In this document: positions 10,950-24,000 of the stretch, piece after piece | How positions within the stretch are numbered: position 1 is the first letter of the stretch | Layout: each line of letters starts with the position of its first letter | Assembly (NCBI GenBank): GCA_018894105.1 | Contig: CM032133.1 | Location: forward strand, 19,296,501 to 19,360,500 | DNA: 64,000 bases | DNA from: Jacaranda mimosifolia | Taxonomy: Eukaryota > Streptophyta > Magnoliopsida > Lamiales > Bignoniaceae | Reading direction: 5' to 3' | The notes under the pieces: model-generated | What the model was told of the DNA's origin: nothing | Seen by the model: the letters and a program-made list of their open reading frames with translations, nothing else | Databases searched by the model: none | Made by a program: the position numbers and the translations under genes

Positions 10950-12815
10950 TTAAGCATGAGCTTTTCCACTTCCAAGAGTGAGCTCCAAATCATCCATTCC
11001 AATTTCATGGATTTTTTCACCTTCCCATGCTTTTACTGCACCATTCTCAAACTCAAACTCAGGGCCTCGCGCCCTCTTTGCTGCTGCTCCCCATCCAAAT
11101 TCACCACAAGCATCAAATGTGCCCTGGATAGAAGTTTGCTTTACCACAGGTTTCACAAGATTGTAAGTAGGTGAAGTGGGAGCTTCTGGGGTTGGCCCTG
11201 ACTGGAAACTGACCCACCGTGCAGAGTTAGATATGGAGATATCAGACTCATCACATTCTGGAATTGGGGCAGGTGCAAAACATCGACGGCGTGGAGGGCT
11301 AGATGGGGCAGAGGCAGCGAAAATAGGGTGAAGAAAAGAATTTAATGAACCATTGGGAATGGATTCCCATTGAGGCTTGGGCTTTGAACTTCTGGTCGGA
11401 GATGAAAGGGGTGGAGTCACGGGGGCACTGTTGGACATACGTAGAGGAGGAAGGGACAAGGGCACGGCTAAGTTTCGAAGGAAAGGTAGAATGTAGGAGG
11501 TCCGGTTTCCATCACAGCGCGATGGACTTGGAAAGGATGATGATGTTGGGCTGGCATGATAAGAAGGCGCCGGACTGGGGAAGGCCGATGAATTTGGGCT
11601 TGGTTGGATCGATGAACACACACTGATATTCATCGAAGCCATTGGAGCATCAGCTTCGGGTGGCTTACATCCCTGAGCAAGTCAAAGTATGTCAGAGAGT
11701 TAGCATCTGGTGGGACTAAACAACAGGATATGAACAAGACATCATTGTTGGAGGGGAGAAAAAAAGTCCAATTCAAAATTTTGTTCAGAAACAGACACTT
11801 GTGTGTCAAATTTTGGGCAAAATTTGCAAAAGGAACCGGAAATTAAAATGAAATCATCATAAAGAAGAAGTTATATTTCATGACAGGAAGCTGAGCCAAA
11901 AGGGTCCAGAAGAAACACTCTTTACTACTTTGCATGTTCTATAATTTATATCAACAGATATAGGCATTTGATCATTAGCAATTCAGCAAGAAACATGATT
12001 ACCTTTTAATTATCCGATTTTGTTCCTCTCATTTCAGATCACAACAAAATATAGGCATTAAAATATAAATATATAAGCACCAGTAAATGGGCCTTACGCA
12101 TAATTACCTTTAAGCATGAACTGGGCTAACATCTAATAAATTGATCAATTAGGAAAGCAAAGGGATAAACATAAAATCAGATGATCAAATAGGTAAGGAA
12201 CCATAAAAAGAAAACAAAAAATCAGACAGAAAACTTTGCACGTCGTAGAATTAACATAGGCATAAGTTTAAGATTTTTCTATAGCACTTTCCCATGAAAT
12301 CAACAAAGAGCAAAATAAGGGTCACTCTCTTGGTAAATTAACTATCATAATAACTGTAGCTAACTAATCACTAATTTCAGAAGGGCATATTTCCAAGAAT
12401 TCACTGATGTGCAGATTAGATCCAAGAACATAAATCAAAAACCAAAAATTACAGATGACTAATCCCACCAATAACTTAAATCAGGATGAAATCAGTATAC
12501 ATTAAGAAGAAAGACAGAAAGAAATAGAGACATTAAGAGATGAAAAGGATAAAATTGAAATGGGATATATAATCGATGTTGATTGACCTTGCGATAAGTA
12601 GTGCCATCTTCTTCAACAACCCAACCAGCTTCGGCACAAAGGGCCTTGAGTACCTCATTGTTATCGCAGTGTTTAGGGAGCTTGTAGTTGCCCTTAGCTC
12701 GAAGGCCGCTGTAAATCTTGGCGGCGATGGCTCTTCTCTTCCTCTCTCTTCTCTTGTTGTTCTCCCTCTCCTTCCACGACGGCAGACGCCCCGTTGATGA
12801 ACCACCCGCCGTCAT
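10950..12815 (-). CDS. BEH (BES1/BZR1 homolog): BES1/BZR1 family brassinosteroid-response transcription factor
   Basis: Two exons on the minus strand, 12815-12588 and 11672-10950, joined at AAG|GTCAATC and TTGCTCAG|GGATG. Product 316 aa, usual for the family. The start is the ATG at 12815 ([10 protein letters not shown]), the canonical family N-terminus. The open frame upstream has no ATG. Exon 1 encodes the atypical bHLH DNA-binding region ([37 protein letters not shown]). Exon 2 opens with [10 protein letters not shown]. It then carries a Ser/Pro-rich tract with many S/TxxxS/T GSK3 (BIN2) sites, SNSAPVTPP (residues 156-164), a PEST-like [15 protein letters not shown] (about 237-251) and a C-terminal EAR motif LELTLG (305-310). 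Family role: nuclear activator or repressor binding BRRE and E-box promoters, controlled by phosphorylation. No lesions are seen. Which of the BES1, BZR1 or BEH paralogues it is cannot be decided here. Confidence 0.95.
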
Positions 12816-13515
12816 TCTACTTCCTCCGCCGCCGGAAAACACCTTCACCAGACGCCACTCTGTTTGTCCCCGTGTCTGTTGATTGTTGTGTATTTATTTG
12901 GAGCGATAGTCGCAGCTGGGAAGGGAGGCACGGAACTGGGACATGGTGGTCACGAGACAATGCCCCCACGCTTTATTGGAATTTGCTGTCTAATTAACAA
13001 TTGCCAACATAATGTATTGTAAGTAATAATTAATTATTATCTCCCCCGTCGTCCCAGAAGTATTATATCTACGTTCCAAAGTATGGAAATAAATAATGTA
13101 TTCATTTATTACAAATACAGTATTTTAAATTTTTTATCCATATTAAACTATCAAAATTTTAATATGATAAATCAGTTCAAAAGCAAAGTAATATATACAT
13201 TTAATATATAAAAAAATTCGTAGAAAATCATTATAAGTCGTTGAAAGATATAGAAGATAATCAAAACATTTGAGTGAAATCATTATGCCTTGCTTGGAAT
13301 TTGAAAGAAAATCTTTCGGACCTTTTGTGGAAGATGACTCGAATTATTTCAATTTCCTTGAAGAAATCGATCGAATTATATGCGATTATTTGAATTTTAA
13401 ATTTTCATTAAAAATAACTTTTAAAATATAATTTTTTATTTAATTCTACAAGAAAGGACAATTAGATATTTGTTGCAAAATAAACCAAGTACGTATTTTC
13501 TACTCGTATTTATGT
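12816..13515 (-). promoter_or_regulatory. presumed 5' UTR and promoter of the BES1/BZR1 gene
   Basis: About 700 bp separate the BES1/BZR1 ATG from the MULE. On the minus strand there is a TATA-like AAATAAATAC near 12890-12903 and a CCAATAAA near 12972. Beyond about 13020 the sequence is AT-rich with no recognised element. Confidence 0.45.
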
Positions 13516-13524
13516 TTCTTTTTT
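13516..13524. repeat. 9-bp target-site duplication, left copy (TTCTTTTTT)
   Basis: Identical to 26875-26883 and directly adjacent to the MULE termini. Nine base pairs is the Mutator-superfamily length. The sequence is T-rich, so chance identity is not negligible by itself. Confidence 0.8.
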
Positions 13525-13640
13525 AGGACACTTATTTAAAAGCACCAAACACACTTTCCACTTTTGTGATCAGTCCTCACTTGATTTTTGTTACAAAAGA
13601 CTCCCTAATTTTGTTAAAAGTTTAGAGATCACTCCCCACT
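13525..13640. repeat. left terminal inverted repeat of the 13.35-kb MULE
   Basis: Aligns with the reverse complement of 26759-26874 at roughly 65-75% identity by eye, with equal spacing of two highly conserved blocks. The first ~20 bp are the most diverged. Confidence 0.75.
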
Positions 13641-13914
13641 CACTTGATTTGATAAAAATGCCCTTAAGTATAATATTTTTCATTTATTTTTTCTCACTTC
13701 TTCTTCATCCGGACAAGCAAATAGTAAACCCTATCATACCAGAAATAGAAAGAACAGAAAAAACGCAACAAGCTCCACAGCGGGAACGAGAATAACGTCA
13801 GAGCCAAAAACCACCAACCCAACAGCTGCATTGTCTTCTTCTCTTTTTATTTTCACCATTTTCGGGTTTCATCTTCTTCTCAATTGCTTATGAGTTTCTT
13901 ATATTTTTCCGACA

Positions 13915-16900
13915 ATGTCAACCAGTAGTGAAGCAAGTATGCTCAATCAAGTGTTGGGGAGTTGCCGCTACAAAGACCATCTCCATATAATGTCAATTAA
14001 GGATAGTATGACTTTAATGGATATGTACATTAATCTCGCAAGAAAATGGAGTGAAATCAACGCCGAGCACTTCAGTTTGCAATATATAGCTCCACATCAA
14101 AGATTGTACGTGAGTTTAATTGATGACGATAATGTCATGAATATGGTCTTACTGCATTTGACATTGAAGATGAACATTATTGACATCCTGGTAAACCAAA
14201 AGGATGAATCAAGCAGCAGAGAAAAGAAGAGCAGTGATGTTTTAAGGTAATACTTCTACATAATCTAAATTGTACTGCAGTTTGTAGAGTTTTGTACTTG
14301 AAGTGTTCCGAAATTACACTCTGTTTATTTGAAAATCTTTCTGTACTTGTAGCGTTCTACATTATACTTAATTGTAGTTAACATTGTACTTCATATCACA
14401 AAAATTATACTTTATTATGTAAGTTTTATACTTCAAGTGCTCTACTAAAGGATTATCTAAAATTGTACTGCAACTTGTAGAGGTTTATACTTGAAGTGTT
14501 TCCAAATTGTACGTAATCTATACAAAATTATACTTTATGTTTTCTGAAATTATTCATTTAACCAAAACTATACTGAGTTGGTAAGGTTTTATACTTCAAT
14601 TGTTCAGAAATTGTACTTAATTTTACACAAATTTGTACTCCAGTTATCTGAAATTGTACTTTATTTCACTAAAATTGTACTCTATTATTTAAGTTTTATA
14701 CTTCAAAGTGTTCTACTAATTGATATCTAAAGTTATACTGCTATTGCTAACGATTTATACCTGAAGTGTTCAAAAATTGTACTTCTTTTTATTCAAAATT
14801 GTACTTCAATTTTTTTAGATTATACTTTATTTTACAAAATCTTTACTTATTTATTGAAGGTCTATATTTTAAGGGTTATATTTATCGATTATCCAAAATA
14901 CACTGCAGTTGCTAGGGCTTTATACTTCAAGAGTTTGAGTTTGTACTTCACTTTATCTAAAATTGTACATTTATTTTCTGAAATTATATTTTGTTTTGTA
15001 CTTCATTTTATAGAAACCTATACTCTTTTCATTGAAGTTCTATACTTCAAGTGTCCTAAATTGTACGTCATTTTATATAAACTTGTACTTCAATTATCTG
15101 AATCTACTATCTGACTTTCATGTTTTCTATTAATAAATTATCTAATTTGTACTGAAATTGCTAAGGTTTTATACTTCAAGTATTCGAAAATCATTCTTCA
15201 TTTAATCAAAAATTGTACTTCTGTTTTTTAAAATTATACTTCATTTTATACATCATTTTATTTAAATATGTACTCTTGTCATTGAAGTTCTATACTTCAG
15301 GTATTCCCAAAATGTACTTCATTTTACCTAAACATGTACTCCATTCATTGAAGTTCTATACTTCAAGTGTTCGAAGTTGTACTTCATTTTATCTGAACTT
15401 GTACTTCAATTATCTAAATCTATTGTTTAATTTAGAAGCGACTACAAATGGATTATCAAAAAATTATACTGCAATAGCTAAAGTTTTATACTTCAGGAGT
15501 TCTAAAATTGAACTTCACATTATCTAAAATTGTACTTCGATTTTCTGAACTTATATTTCAGTTCTTAATAATTTCACCTAAATCTGTATATTCTTTTCAT
15601 TGAAGTTCTATACTTCAGGTATTCTAAAATTGTATTTCACTTTATCTAATATTGTACTTCAATTTTTTGAAATCATACTTCATTTTATACATCATTTTAC
15701 CTGAAACTTGTACTCCATTCATTAAAGTTCTATACTTCAAATGTCTGAAGTTGTATTTCATTTTTTCTAAACTTGTACTTTAATTATCTAAACCTATTAT
15801 TTAATTTTTAAGCGTCTACTAATGTATTATCTAAAAATTATACTGCAATAGCTAAGGTTTTATACTTCAGTTGTTTGAAATTGTACTTCACTTTATATAA
15901 AATTGAACTTAGATTTTTCAAAATTATACTTCAATTTTTACATAATTTAACCTAAATCTATATTCTTTTCAATGAAGTTCTACACTTTAGGTGTTCTCAA
16001 ATTGTACTTCACTTTGTCTAAAATTGTATTTCTATTTCTTTAAATTATACTTCATTTTATACATCACTTTACCTATACGTGTACTCCATTCATTGAAGTT
16101 CTATACTTCAAGGGTCCGAAATTGTACTTCACTTTATCTAAAATTGTACTTCAATTTTCTGAATCTATTATTTAATTGAGAAGCGACTACGAATGGATTA
16201 TCAAAAAATTATACTACAATAGCTAAAGTTTTATATTTCAGGAGTTTCGAAATTGTACTTTAGATTATCTAAAATTGTATTTTGATTTTTTGAACTTATA
16301 TTTCAGTTCTTACATAATTTCACCTAAATTTGTATATTCTTTTCATTGAAGTTCTATACTTCAGGTATTCTGAAATTGTATTTCATTTTGTCTAATATTT
16401 TACCGAAACTTGTACTCCATTCATTAAAGTTCTATACTTCAAATGTCTGAAGTTGTACTTCATTTTATCTAAACTTGTACTTCAATTATCTAAACTTGTT
16501 ATTTAATTTTGAAGCATCTACTAATGAATTAATCCAAAAATTATACTGCAGTTGCTAAGGTTTTATACTTCAAGTGTTCGAAATTGTACTTCACATTATT
16601 AAAATTGTACTTCGATTTTCTGAACATATACTTCAATTCTTACATAATTTCAACCAAATCTGTATTCTTTTCATTGAAGTTCTATACTTCAGGTGTTCTG
16701 AAATTGTACTTCACTTCTTTTAGTTCTGTTTCTTAAAATTATACTTCATTTTATACATCATTTTATCTAGATCTATACTCTTTTAATTGAAGTTCTGTAC
16801 TTCAGGTGTTCTCAAATTGTACTTCATTTTATTTTAGCTTGTACTTCAATTTTCTGAATCTCTTAATTAATTTTCAAGTGTTCTACTAATGAATTATCCA

Positions 16901-18964
16901 AAAAATTGTACTGCAATTGCTGCGTTTTATACTTCTATTGTTTTGAAATTGTACTTCGTTTATTTGAAATTATACCATAATGCTGAATTATTCTACATAT
17001 TGTACTTTATTTTACCTAAAATTGTACTTCATTTGTCAACCTCAAGGGATGCAATCGAGGAGGAAATTGGTTCGACCAATACATCGCACAATGAATTGGC
17101 TTTAATTAGCAACTCAATTGATGCATGGAGGAATTGTGTATATGGAGAGGGTCAAACATTCAAGGATGCTGAGGAGTTCAGAATTATGCTTAAGAATTAT
17201 GCAGTGTCTACTTTGCGGTCGTTTAAATACAAGAAAAATGACAGCAAAAAAATCATAGCCGTTTGCAGTGATGAAAATTGCAAATGGAGAATCTATGCAT
17301 CAAGGCATGAAGCTGATAAATTATTTGGCATTCGGAAATGCAATCTAGAGCACACATGTGGTGAGGCTAATCTTCGGACAAGGGGACATCCTAAAGCCGA
17401 TTTCGCTTGGGTTGCTAATGTAGTGAAGGATAAATTGAGATCAGAGCCATGTTATCGGCCCTCTACCATACGGAAAGATATTCACAGAGAATACAGTGTG
17501 GAACTTAGGTACCATAAAGCATGGATGGGTACGGAATTAGCTATGCATGACATCCATGGAGCTGAGAAGGGATCTTATGATAAGTTGAGGCGGTACTGTG
17601 ATGCTGTGAATAGGACAAACCCTGGAAGTATTGTAGACTGTGAGATTGACCCAATCAGTCGAAAATTTCGTCAGTTATTTATATCTTTCAGTGCCTACCT
17701 TCTTGGTTTTCTCAGGGGATGCAGGCCATTGATATTCTTGGACGGCACCCATATTAAAAATAAATACAAATGAGTCTTACTCAGCGCTGTCAGTAAGGAT
17801 GCTAATGATGACTTATTCACGATAGCATGTGCAGTTGTTGACTCTGAAAATGATATTAATTAGGAGTGGTTCTGCTTTAAGCTCAGAAGTGTCTTAGATT
17901 CTGAATATCTACCTGGCTTATCAAGGTTTACTTTCTTCTCCGATCAACATCCAGGTCTTCTTAAAGCCCTCCCCATGATATTTCCCGGTAGCCACCATGC
18001 ATATTGCTTGAGATACTTAGTGGATAACTTTAAGAAACAAGTAAGTGTACTCTATCTTTGTTTGTGAGATAATTATGTGAAATAAACTCTACTTCATAAC
18101 ATTAAGTACATTACTATTCTATTATTTTAAATTCAGGTATTAAGGAAGTACCATCTACATAACAAGAAACATTGGTGTTCTGTTTTTATGAAAGCATCAT
18201 ATGCGCCTACAAGGCAGGAGTATAGCCGACATATAGACATCATGTTGGAGTCAATGCCGCTTGCCAGAGACTTTATTATGCAGTCTGACCTACCATGTTG
18301 GGCAAATTCCTTATTCAGTGGAGATCGATGGGGGGTAATAAACAATAATCAAGCAGAAAGTTTGAATAATTGGGTTAAGCCATCCCGATTTATGCCAGTT
18401 GCAGCCATGGTTGATCACATACGCATGCAAATAATGGTTGTGATGCATGATAGACGAGAAGAATCTCATAAGATGGTTGGTCAATTATGTCCCGAGCAAG
18501 AGAAGAAGTTGGCAATCAATCATATGCATTCTCGTAACTTAAAAGTTGTCATGTCTAGCGGTTGGAGCTTTGAGGTGATTGAGCAAGATAAATCGTATGC
18601 TGTAGATTTACAGAGCAGAGTTTGTTCATGTGGAGCATGGCAGATTGATAAAATACCATGCAGACATGCTTGTGCTTGTATCGAGTCAAAGTCACTTTTA
18701 CCGTATGACTTCACCGATCAATACTACCGAGTTGAGATGTATCAACAAGCATACCAGGCAGCTATAAACCCTATTCCTACGTTTGATATGAAAATGTTCC
18801 CTGTATATGATGATGACGTCATTCATGCACCTGATTGTCAATCTCAGCCTGGGCGTAGAAGGACACAGAGGATTCCATCACAGATTGAGAAACGTGTAAT
18901 TAAGTGTAAAAAGTGTGGTAGAACAGGGCATAATCTTCGAACTTGCAAAGAATCAGTAAACTAG
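13915..18964 (+). pseudogene. mudrA-like: mudrA-like MULE transposase, three exons, two premature stops
   Basis: Exons 13915-14246, 17047-18040 and 18137-18964 join in frame (AAG|GTAATA ... CTCAAG|GG; CAA|GTAAGT ... TTCAG|GTA), giving 718 codons. Exon 1 looks like the N-terminal PB1-like domain of plant MULE transposases. Exon 2 carries the MuDR zinc-binding segment (CKWRIYASRHEADKLFGIRK) and the catalytic core. The DDE residues are present: Asp 17741-17743 (FLDGTHIK), Asp 17942-17944 (FFSDQHPGL) and Glu 18356-18358 (NNNQAESLN). A SWIM finger (CxC...CxH, 18623-18667) and a C-terminal CCHC knuckle (CKKCGRTGHNLRTC, near 18904-18947) follow. Lesions: TGA at 17771-17773, one residue block after the first Asp, and TAG at 17861-17863 replacing a conserved Trp. 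Otherwise the coding frame is intact, so inactivation is fairly recent. Confidence 0.93.
14247..17046 (+). repeat. 2800-bp intron 1 of mudrA-like gene made of TTGTACTTCA/TTATACTTCA repeats
   Basis: The intron is filled with short units such as AAATTGTACTTCA, TTCTATACTTCA and TTTTATACTTCA spaced about 25-40 bp apart. A higher-order period of about 320-370 bp is marked by GCTAAGGTTTTATACTTCA at about 15160, 15478, 15852, 16222 and 16555. The motif is consistently in the plus orientation. The several ORFs over this stretch are repeat artefacts. Confidence 0.9.
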
Positions 18965-19520
18965 TTAACTGTTGTACCTCAATACGGGATAATTGTACTT
19001 GATTTCTTCGTATTTGCGCCTCACTTGGGCAATGAAGCAGGTGATTTAGCGTGAAATTAGCATTCTTGCATGTTGTTCGAGACATAGTTAACTTTTGTAC
19101 CTCAATACGGGATAATTGTACTTGATTTCTTCGCATTTGCGCCTCACTTGGGCAATGAAGCAAGTGATTTAGCATGAAATTAGCATTCTTGCATGTTGTC
19201 TGAGACATAGTTAGCTTTTGTACCTCAATACGGGATAATTGTACTTGATTTCTTCGCATTTGTGCCTCACTTGGGCAATGAAGCAGGTGATTTAGTGTGA
19301 AATTAGCATTCTTGCATGTTGTTCGAGACATAGTTAACTTTTGTACCTCAATACGGGATAATTGTACTTGATTTCTTCGTATTTGTGCCTCACTTGGGCA
19401 ATGAAGCAGGTGATTTAGCATGAAATTAGTATTCTTGCATGTTGTCCGAGACATAGTTAACTTTTGTACCTCAATACGGGATAATTGTACTTGATTTCTT
19501 TGCATTTGCACCTCACTTGG
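18962..19520 (+). repeat. 123-bp tandem repeat, about 4.5 copies
   Basis: Units start with TAGTTAACT-type sequence at 18962, 19085, 19208, 19331 and 19454, exactly 123 bp apart and nearly identical. Each contains TTTTGTACCTCA and AATTGTACTTGATTTCTTCG. The array begins directly at the mudrA-like stop codon. The 41-residue periodic minus-strand frame across it is a consequence of the period being divisible by three. Confidence 0.95.
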
Positions 19521-20000
19521 ACAACTTTGTACTTAATATCTTGGTATTTTTACTAATATTTTTGAATTGAGATTTGTTCAAAGATTTGATTTTTAATTCT
19601 TGGTAATTAATAACCAAACTATTGAAGTATGTGTCCAATATTTATCATATGAATAAAATAATATTAAAATTTTTAAGTTGTTAATCACTGGTGTTCAACA
19701 GATGAATGTTATCAATCGCAGTAATGAAAGAATACTTATGCTTTCAAAGATGTAACGAATTGAGAATTTGATGATGATATCCACCCTATCATCCGTACAA
19801 ATTCGTACTTCACAAGATCCGACAATCCCAAATTATTGTACTTGCCCGTTATTACAATTATTGGAGAATAATTATTCAATTTGAATAAGTGTACTTCAAG
19901 AAAACAAATCTTATACTTGGATTGTCCGATTTTGTACTTCATATCTCCAGAATTGTACTTCGTTCCCCTGAATTGTACTTTGTTTCCCTTGAATTGTATT
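19521..20000. other. spacer between MULE tandem arrays
   Basis: Unique AT-rich sequence, then scattered TTGTACTTC-type motifs from about 19800 that lead into the next array. No gene is seen. Confidence 0.6.
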
Positions 20001-20945
20001 CAAGATCCTCACCTTGTTTCAATTGAATTTAAGTGTTCTTCAGCAACACACATTTTATACTTTCTTTGTTCCGAGTTTGTACCTCGTTGCCCTCAAAATG
20101 CACTCAAATCTACAGCCCAGTTTCAATTGAATTGAAGTGTACTTCAACGAGGCACATTTTATACTCTGTTTATCTAAATTTGTACTTTGTTTCCCTTGAA
20201 TTGTACTCAAGATCCCCGCCTTGTTTCAATTGAATTTAAGTGTTCTTCAGCGACACACATTTTATACTTTCTTTGTTCCGGGTTTGTACCTCATTGCCCT
20301 CAAAATGCACTGAAATCTGCAGCCCAGTTTCAATTGAATTGAAGTGTACTTCAACGAAGCACATTTTATACTCTATTTATCTAAATTTGTACTTTGTTTC
20401 CCGTGAATTGTACTCAAGATCCCCGCCTTGTTTCAATTGAATTTAAGTGTTATTCAGTGACACACATTTTATACTTTCTTTGTTGCGGGTTTGTACTTCA
20501 TTGCCCTCAAAATGCACTCAAATCTGCAGCCCAGTTTCAATTGAATTGAAGTGTACTTCATCGAAGCACATTTTATACTCTGTTTATCTGAATTTGTACT
20601 TTGTTTCCCATGAATTGTACTCAAGATCCCCGTCTTATTTCAATTGAATTTAAGTGTTATTCAGCGACACATTTTATACTTTCTTTGTTGCGGATTTGTA
20701 CTTCATTGCCCTCAAAATGCACTCAAATCTGCTGCCCAGTTTCAATTGAATTGAAGTGTACTTCAACGAAGCACATTTTATACTCTGTTTATCTGAATTT
20801 GTACTTTGTTTCCCGTGAATTGTACTCAAGATCCCTGCCTTGTTTCAATTGAATTTAAGTGTTATTCAGCAACACACATTTTATACTTTCTTTGTTGCGG
20901 TTTTGTACCTCATTTCCCCTAAATTGTATTCAAATTCCCTGCCCA
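20001..20945 (+). repeat. 207-bp tandem repeat, about 4.5 copies
   Basis: Repeated 66-residue frames start at 20033, 20240 and 20447, spaced exactly 207 bp. A fourth slightly shortened unit and a partial fifth follow. Each unit includes GTTTCAATTGAATTTAAGTG, ACACATTTTATACTTTC, TTTGTAC(C/T)TCATTGCCC and TTGTACTCAAGATCCC. It lies between the 3' ends of the two convergent MULE genes. Confidence 0.95.
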
Positions 20946-21057
20946 GTTTTAATTGAATTTAAGTTATAAATAATTAAAGGAAAATTACACTTACATATAA
21001 AATAATATTATAAACAAATTATGCTTCAATTTACACATGTATTTACATACAAGTGAT

Positions 21058-24000
21058 TCAAATCCTAGCATTTTCATGACTTAATATTGTATATGCCATT
21101 TTCGCACGATATTTATCAATTTCAATTGTTCTAGCATCCCTCCAGAACTCAGGGGTGTCTCTAGCAAAACATTCTGCCCAAAGGCATACATAGACACCAC
21201 AATCTATTGTACCCACTTGCTGCCTGCCTTTTCTCAGCTTTATCTGTTCATCCACACCACTCCCCAATGAAAGCTTCATGTACCGAGAATAGAATGAAGC
21301 CTACAAAAATATTGATATGTTGTTGACTCCCTAATTTATGAAGAAATCATAGGAAAGAAAGCAAACTTACAATGGCAATAGCTATCGGTTTGTATCTGGC
21401 GGCCATTATTGAATTCATGTATAAGAAAGAACGAGTCGAGGAGAACCAAGAACCAATGCTAGGCGCCGGCAAATCGGTAGGATTATGTAACAACACTCGT
21501 TTAAAACATCCACTGTGAGCTCTTCCAAGTCTGTACAGGTGAAGTTGTTCAGTTTAAGCTTCAACTCCACAAATTCTTCATCCGTAATATCCTTGATGTT
21601 GCGTTCCTCTAGTCGGTCTAATATATCAGCCTATGAAGTATAAAACAAATGGTTAGACTCATTTGTCACCATGAACTAAATTAAGTTAGGAAACTGCCAC
21701 ATACCTACGCTATTGAGGACGTAAACCACACCTTGTGGTGACACTTTTTCCTAAAAGATGGGCTACATAATATCGACATGTAACAGTCCACTATGTCACC
21801 GGTAAGTTCTCCTCCAAATAAGAGCTCACAAAAGTTTTGTCCGTCCAGAAACTGTCTTACTCCTTCTCATACAGTCACCCTACACAATTGTTAATTGTTA
21901 GTTCATATACCAATTTATCCAATAGAAAAATAATAAGCAAATTTTGTTACCTCAAATTATCTCTTCTGACAAAGTTGTCGATGACTTCTCGCTCTTCTAC
22001 TGGAATAAGAGCAAGACCTCTATAATCAGTCATTCCTTTATAGGGATCGGCCACTTCAGTCTTTAGGATGGTTGGTTCATCTGCCACCTGAATTGGTTCA
22101 TCTACCACTTGGGGTACAAAACACAACACATAGGTACAAAGTATCAACTATTGAAGTAGAAAATATAAGCACATGAAGTACAGATATCACCAACATGGAA
22201 TACAAAAATTAAGCACATTAGGTATAAAGTGTCAAATGTTGAAGTAGAAAAGATAAGCACATAAAGTACAGACATCACCAATATAGTGTACAAAACTCAA
22301 GTACATTAGGTATAAAGTGTCAACTATTGAAGTAGAAAAGATCAGCACTTGAAGTACAGATATTACCAACATGGTGTACAAAACTCCAGCACATTAGGTA
22401 TAAAGTGTAAAGCACATGAAGTACAGATATCACCAACATGGAGTACAAAACTCAAGCACAATAGGTATAAAGTGTCAACTATTGAAGTAGAAAAGATAAG
22501 CACGTGAAGTACAGACTTCACTAATATGGTGTACAAAACTCAAGCACATTAGGTATAAAGTGTCAACTATTGAGGTAGAAAAGATCAGCACTTTAAGTAC
22601 AGATATCACCAACATGGAGTACAAAAATTAAGCACATTAGGTATAAAGTGTCAACTATTGAGGTAGAAAAGATCAGCACTTGAAGTAAAGATATCGCCAA
22701 CATGGTGTACAAAACTCCAGCATATTAGGTATAAAGTGCAAAGCACAGAAGTACAGATATCACCAATATGGAGTACAAAACTCAAGCACATTAGGTATAA
22801 AGTGTAAAGCACAGAAGTACAGATATCACCAACATAGAGTACAAAACTCAAGCACAATAGGTATAAAGTGTTAACTATTTAAGTAGAAAAGACCAGCACA
22901 TAAGTGCAAGTATCACCAACATGAAGTATAAGACATCATCCATTAAGTGCAAATATCAACCAATCAAGTATAAGATATCATAACATTTATTACAAACAGA
23001 CAGTTTACAAATGAAATGCAAGTAGCAAAAAAATAAAACATTAAGTAGTGTACAACACCTTCTTCTCTTCTTGTTCTTTGTTTTTTTCGTGCACGAGGAT
23101 GAGCACGATAGGTCTTTGTCACTTGTCTTCCTCTTTTGGCTGGTGTGGTGCCCGAGGGGCTGACAAAATCTGGAGATTTCTATTTTGGCTTCCTGTCTCC
23201 TCGATTGCGCACATTTGTCACAATCGAGGACATGATATTTGTCACTTCAATCTCAGATTCCTCAAACTCAGCCGCTTGAATTGGTATATAATGTTCTATC
23301 TTCAAAGGTATGGGGGAATCTAAATGATCATGACGTTGTTTGGTTTGACTTTCTTCATCCAACATGTCTTCAGAATCATCCCCGTCTTTCTGTGCATCAT
23401 GTACTAAATCAAGTTCCCCTTCATGCACATACTCACCAGCTTCCTTCTCAAGCTCCACCCCATTCGTCTCTTCATCAGTTAGATGCTCCTCTTCACCCTA
23501 TTCCTTCATTGCCATGTATTCGAATGAAGCAATTTTTTCTTTCAATGATTTAATTTCTTCACCTTTCGCTGCAATAATTGCTTCATATATTGTATGATCA
23601 CAGACATGGACTTCACTGATGGCAGTACTGGCAGCCTCTGATTTCTTAATCAAATCTGCCAATTCTAACTCCTCTGGAGCAGGGTTGAGGGCTACAACCT
23701 ATTATAATGGAAATAATTATCAAATTCAAATTATTATACAAAAAACAAATAATGAATTATTACAATTATTACCATATCTGTTGTAACTTGCTTCAATTTA
23801 TTCTCTGCCTGCTCTACATTTTGTGGGAGTATGCTATCCTTCCACCGGTAAAAGCGTGGAAACTCAAACAAACTCACTGGTGAAGCCAGTGATGGGATGC
23901 ATTCATAAACCCATGCCTGTCATTCATAAATCGAAAAATTATACTCACTTGAATATAAATATAATCAATGTCATTAGAAAAATGAAGCAAACACTTACCA

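Noticed and set aside
11345..11626. Plus-strand ORF opposite BES1/BZR1 exon 2
   Set aside because: Antisense shadow of the Ser/Pro-rich exon.
12816..12848. Eleven-residue N-terminal extension of the BES1/BZR1 protein starting at 12848
   Set aside because: The codon at 12848 is GTG, not ATG. The first ATG (12815) gives the canonical [10 protein letters not shown] start of the family.
14854..16179. Several 60-100-residue frames within the repeat-filled intron
   Set aside because: Translations of TTGTACTTCA arrays (repeated Leu-Tyr-Phe), located inside a well-supported intron.
18900..19511. 203-residue minus-strand frame with perfect 41-residue repeats
   Set aside because: It arises because the 123-bp tandem repeat is divisible by three and happens to lack stops in one frame. 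It runs antisense into the end of the transposase gene and has no family similarity.
20033..20852. Four near-identical plus-strand frames of about 66-83 residues
   Set aside because: They are a by-product of the 207-bp (69-codon) tandem array, with composition dictated by the repeat and no start context or conservation beyond the DNA unit.
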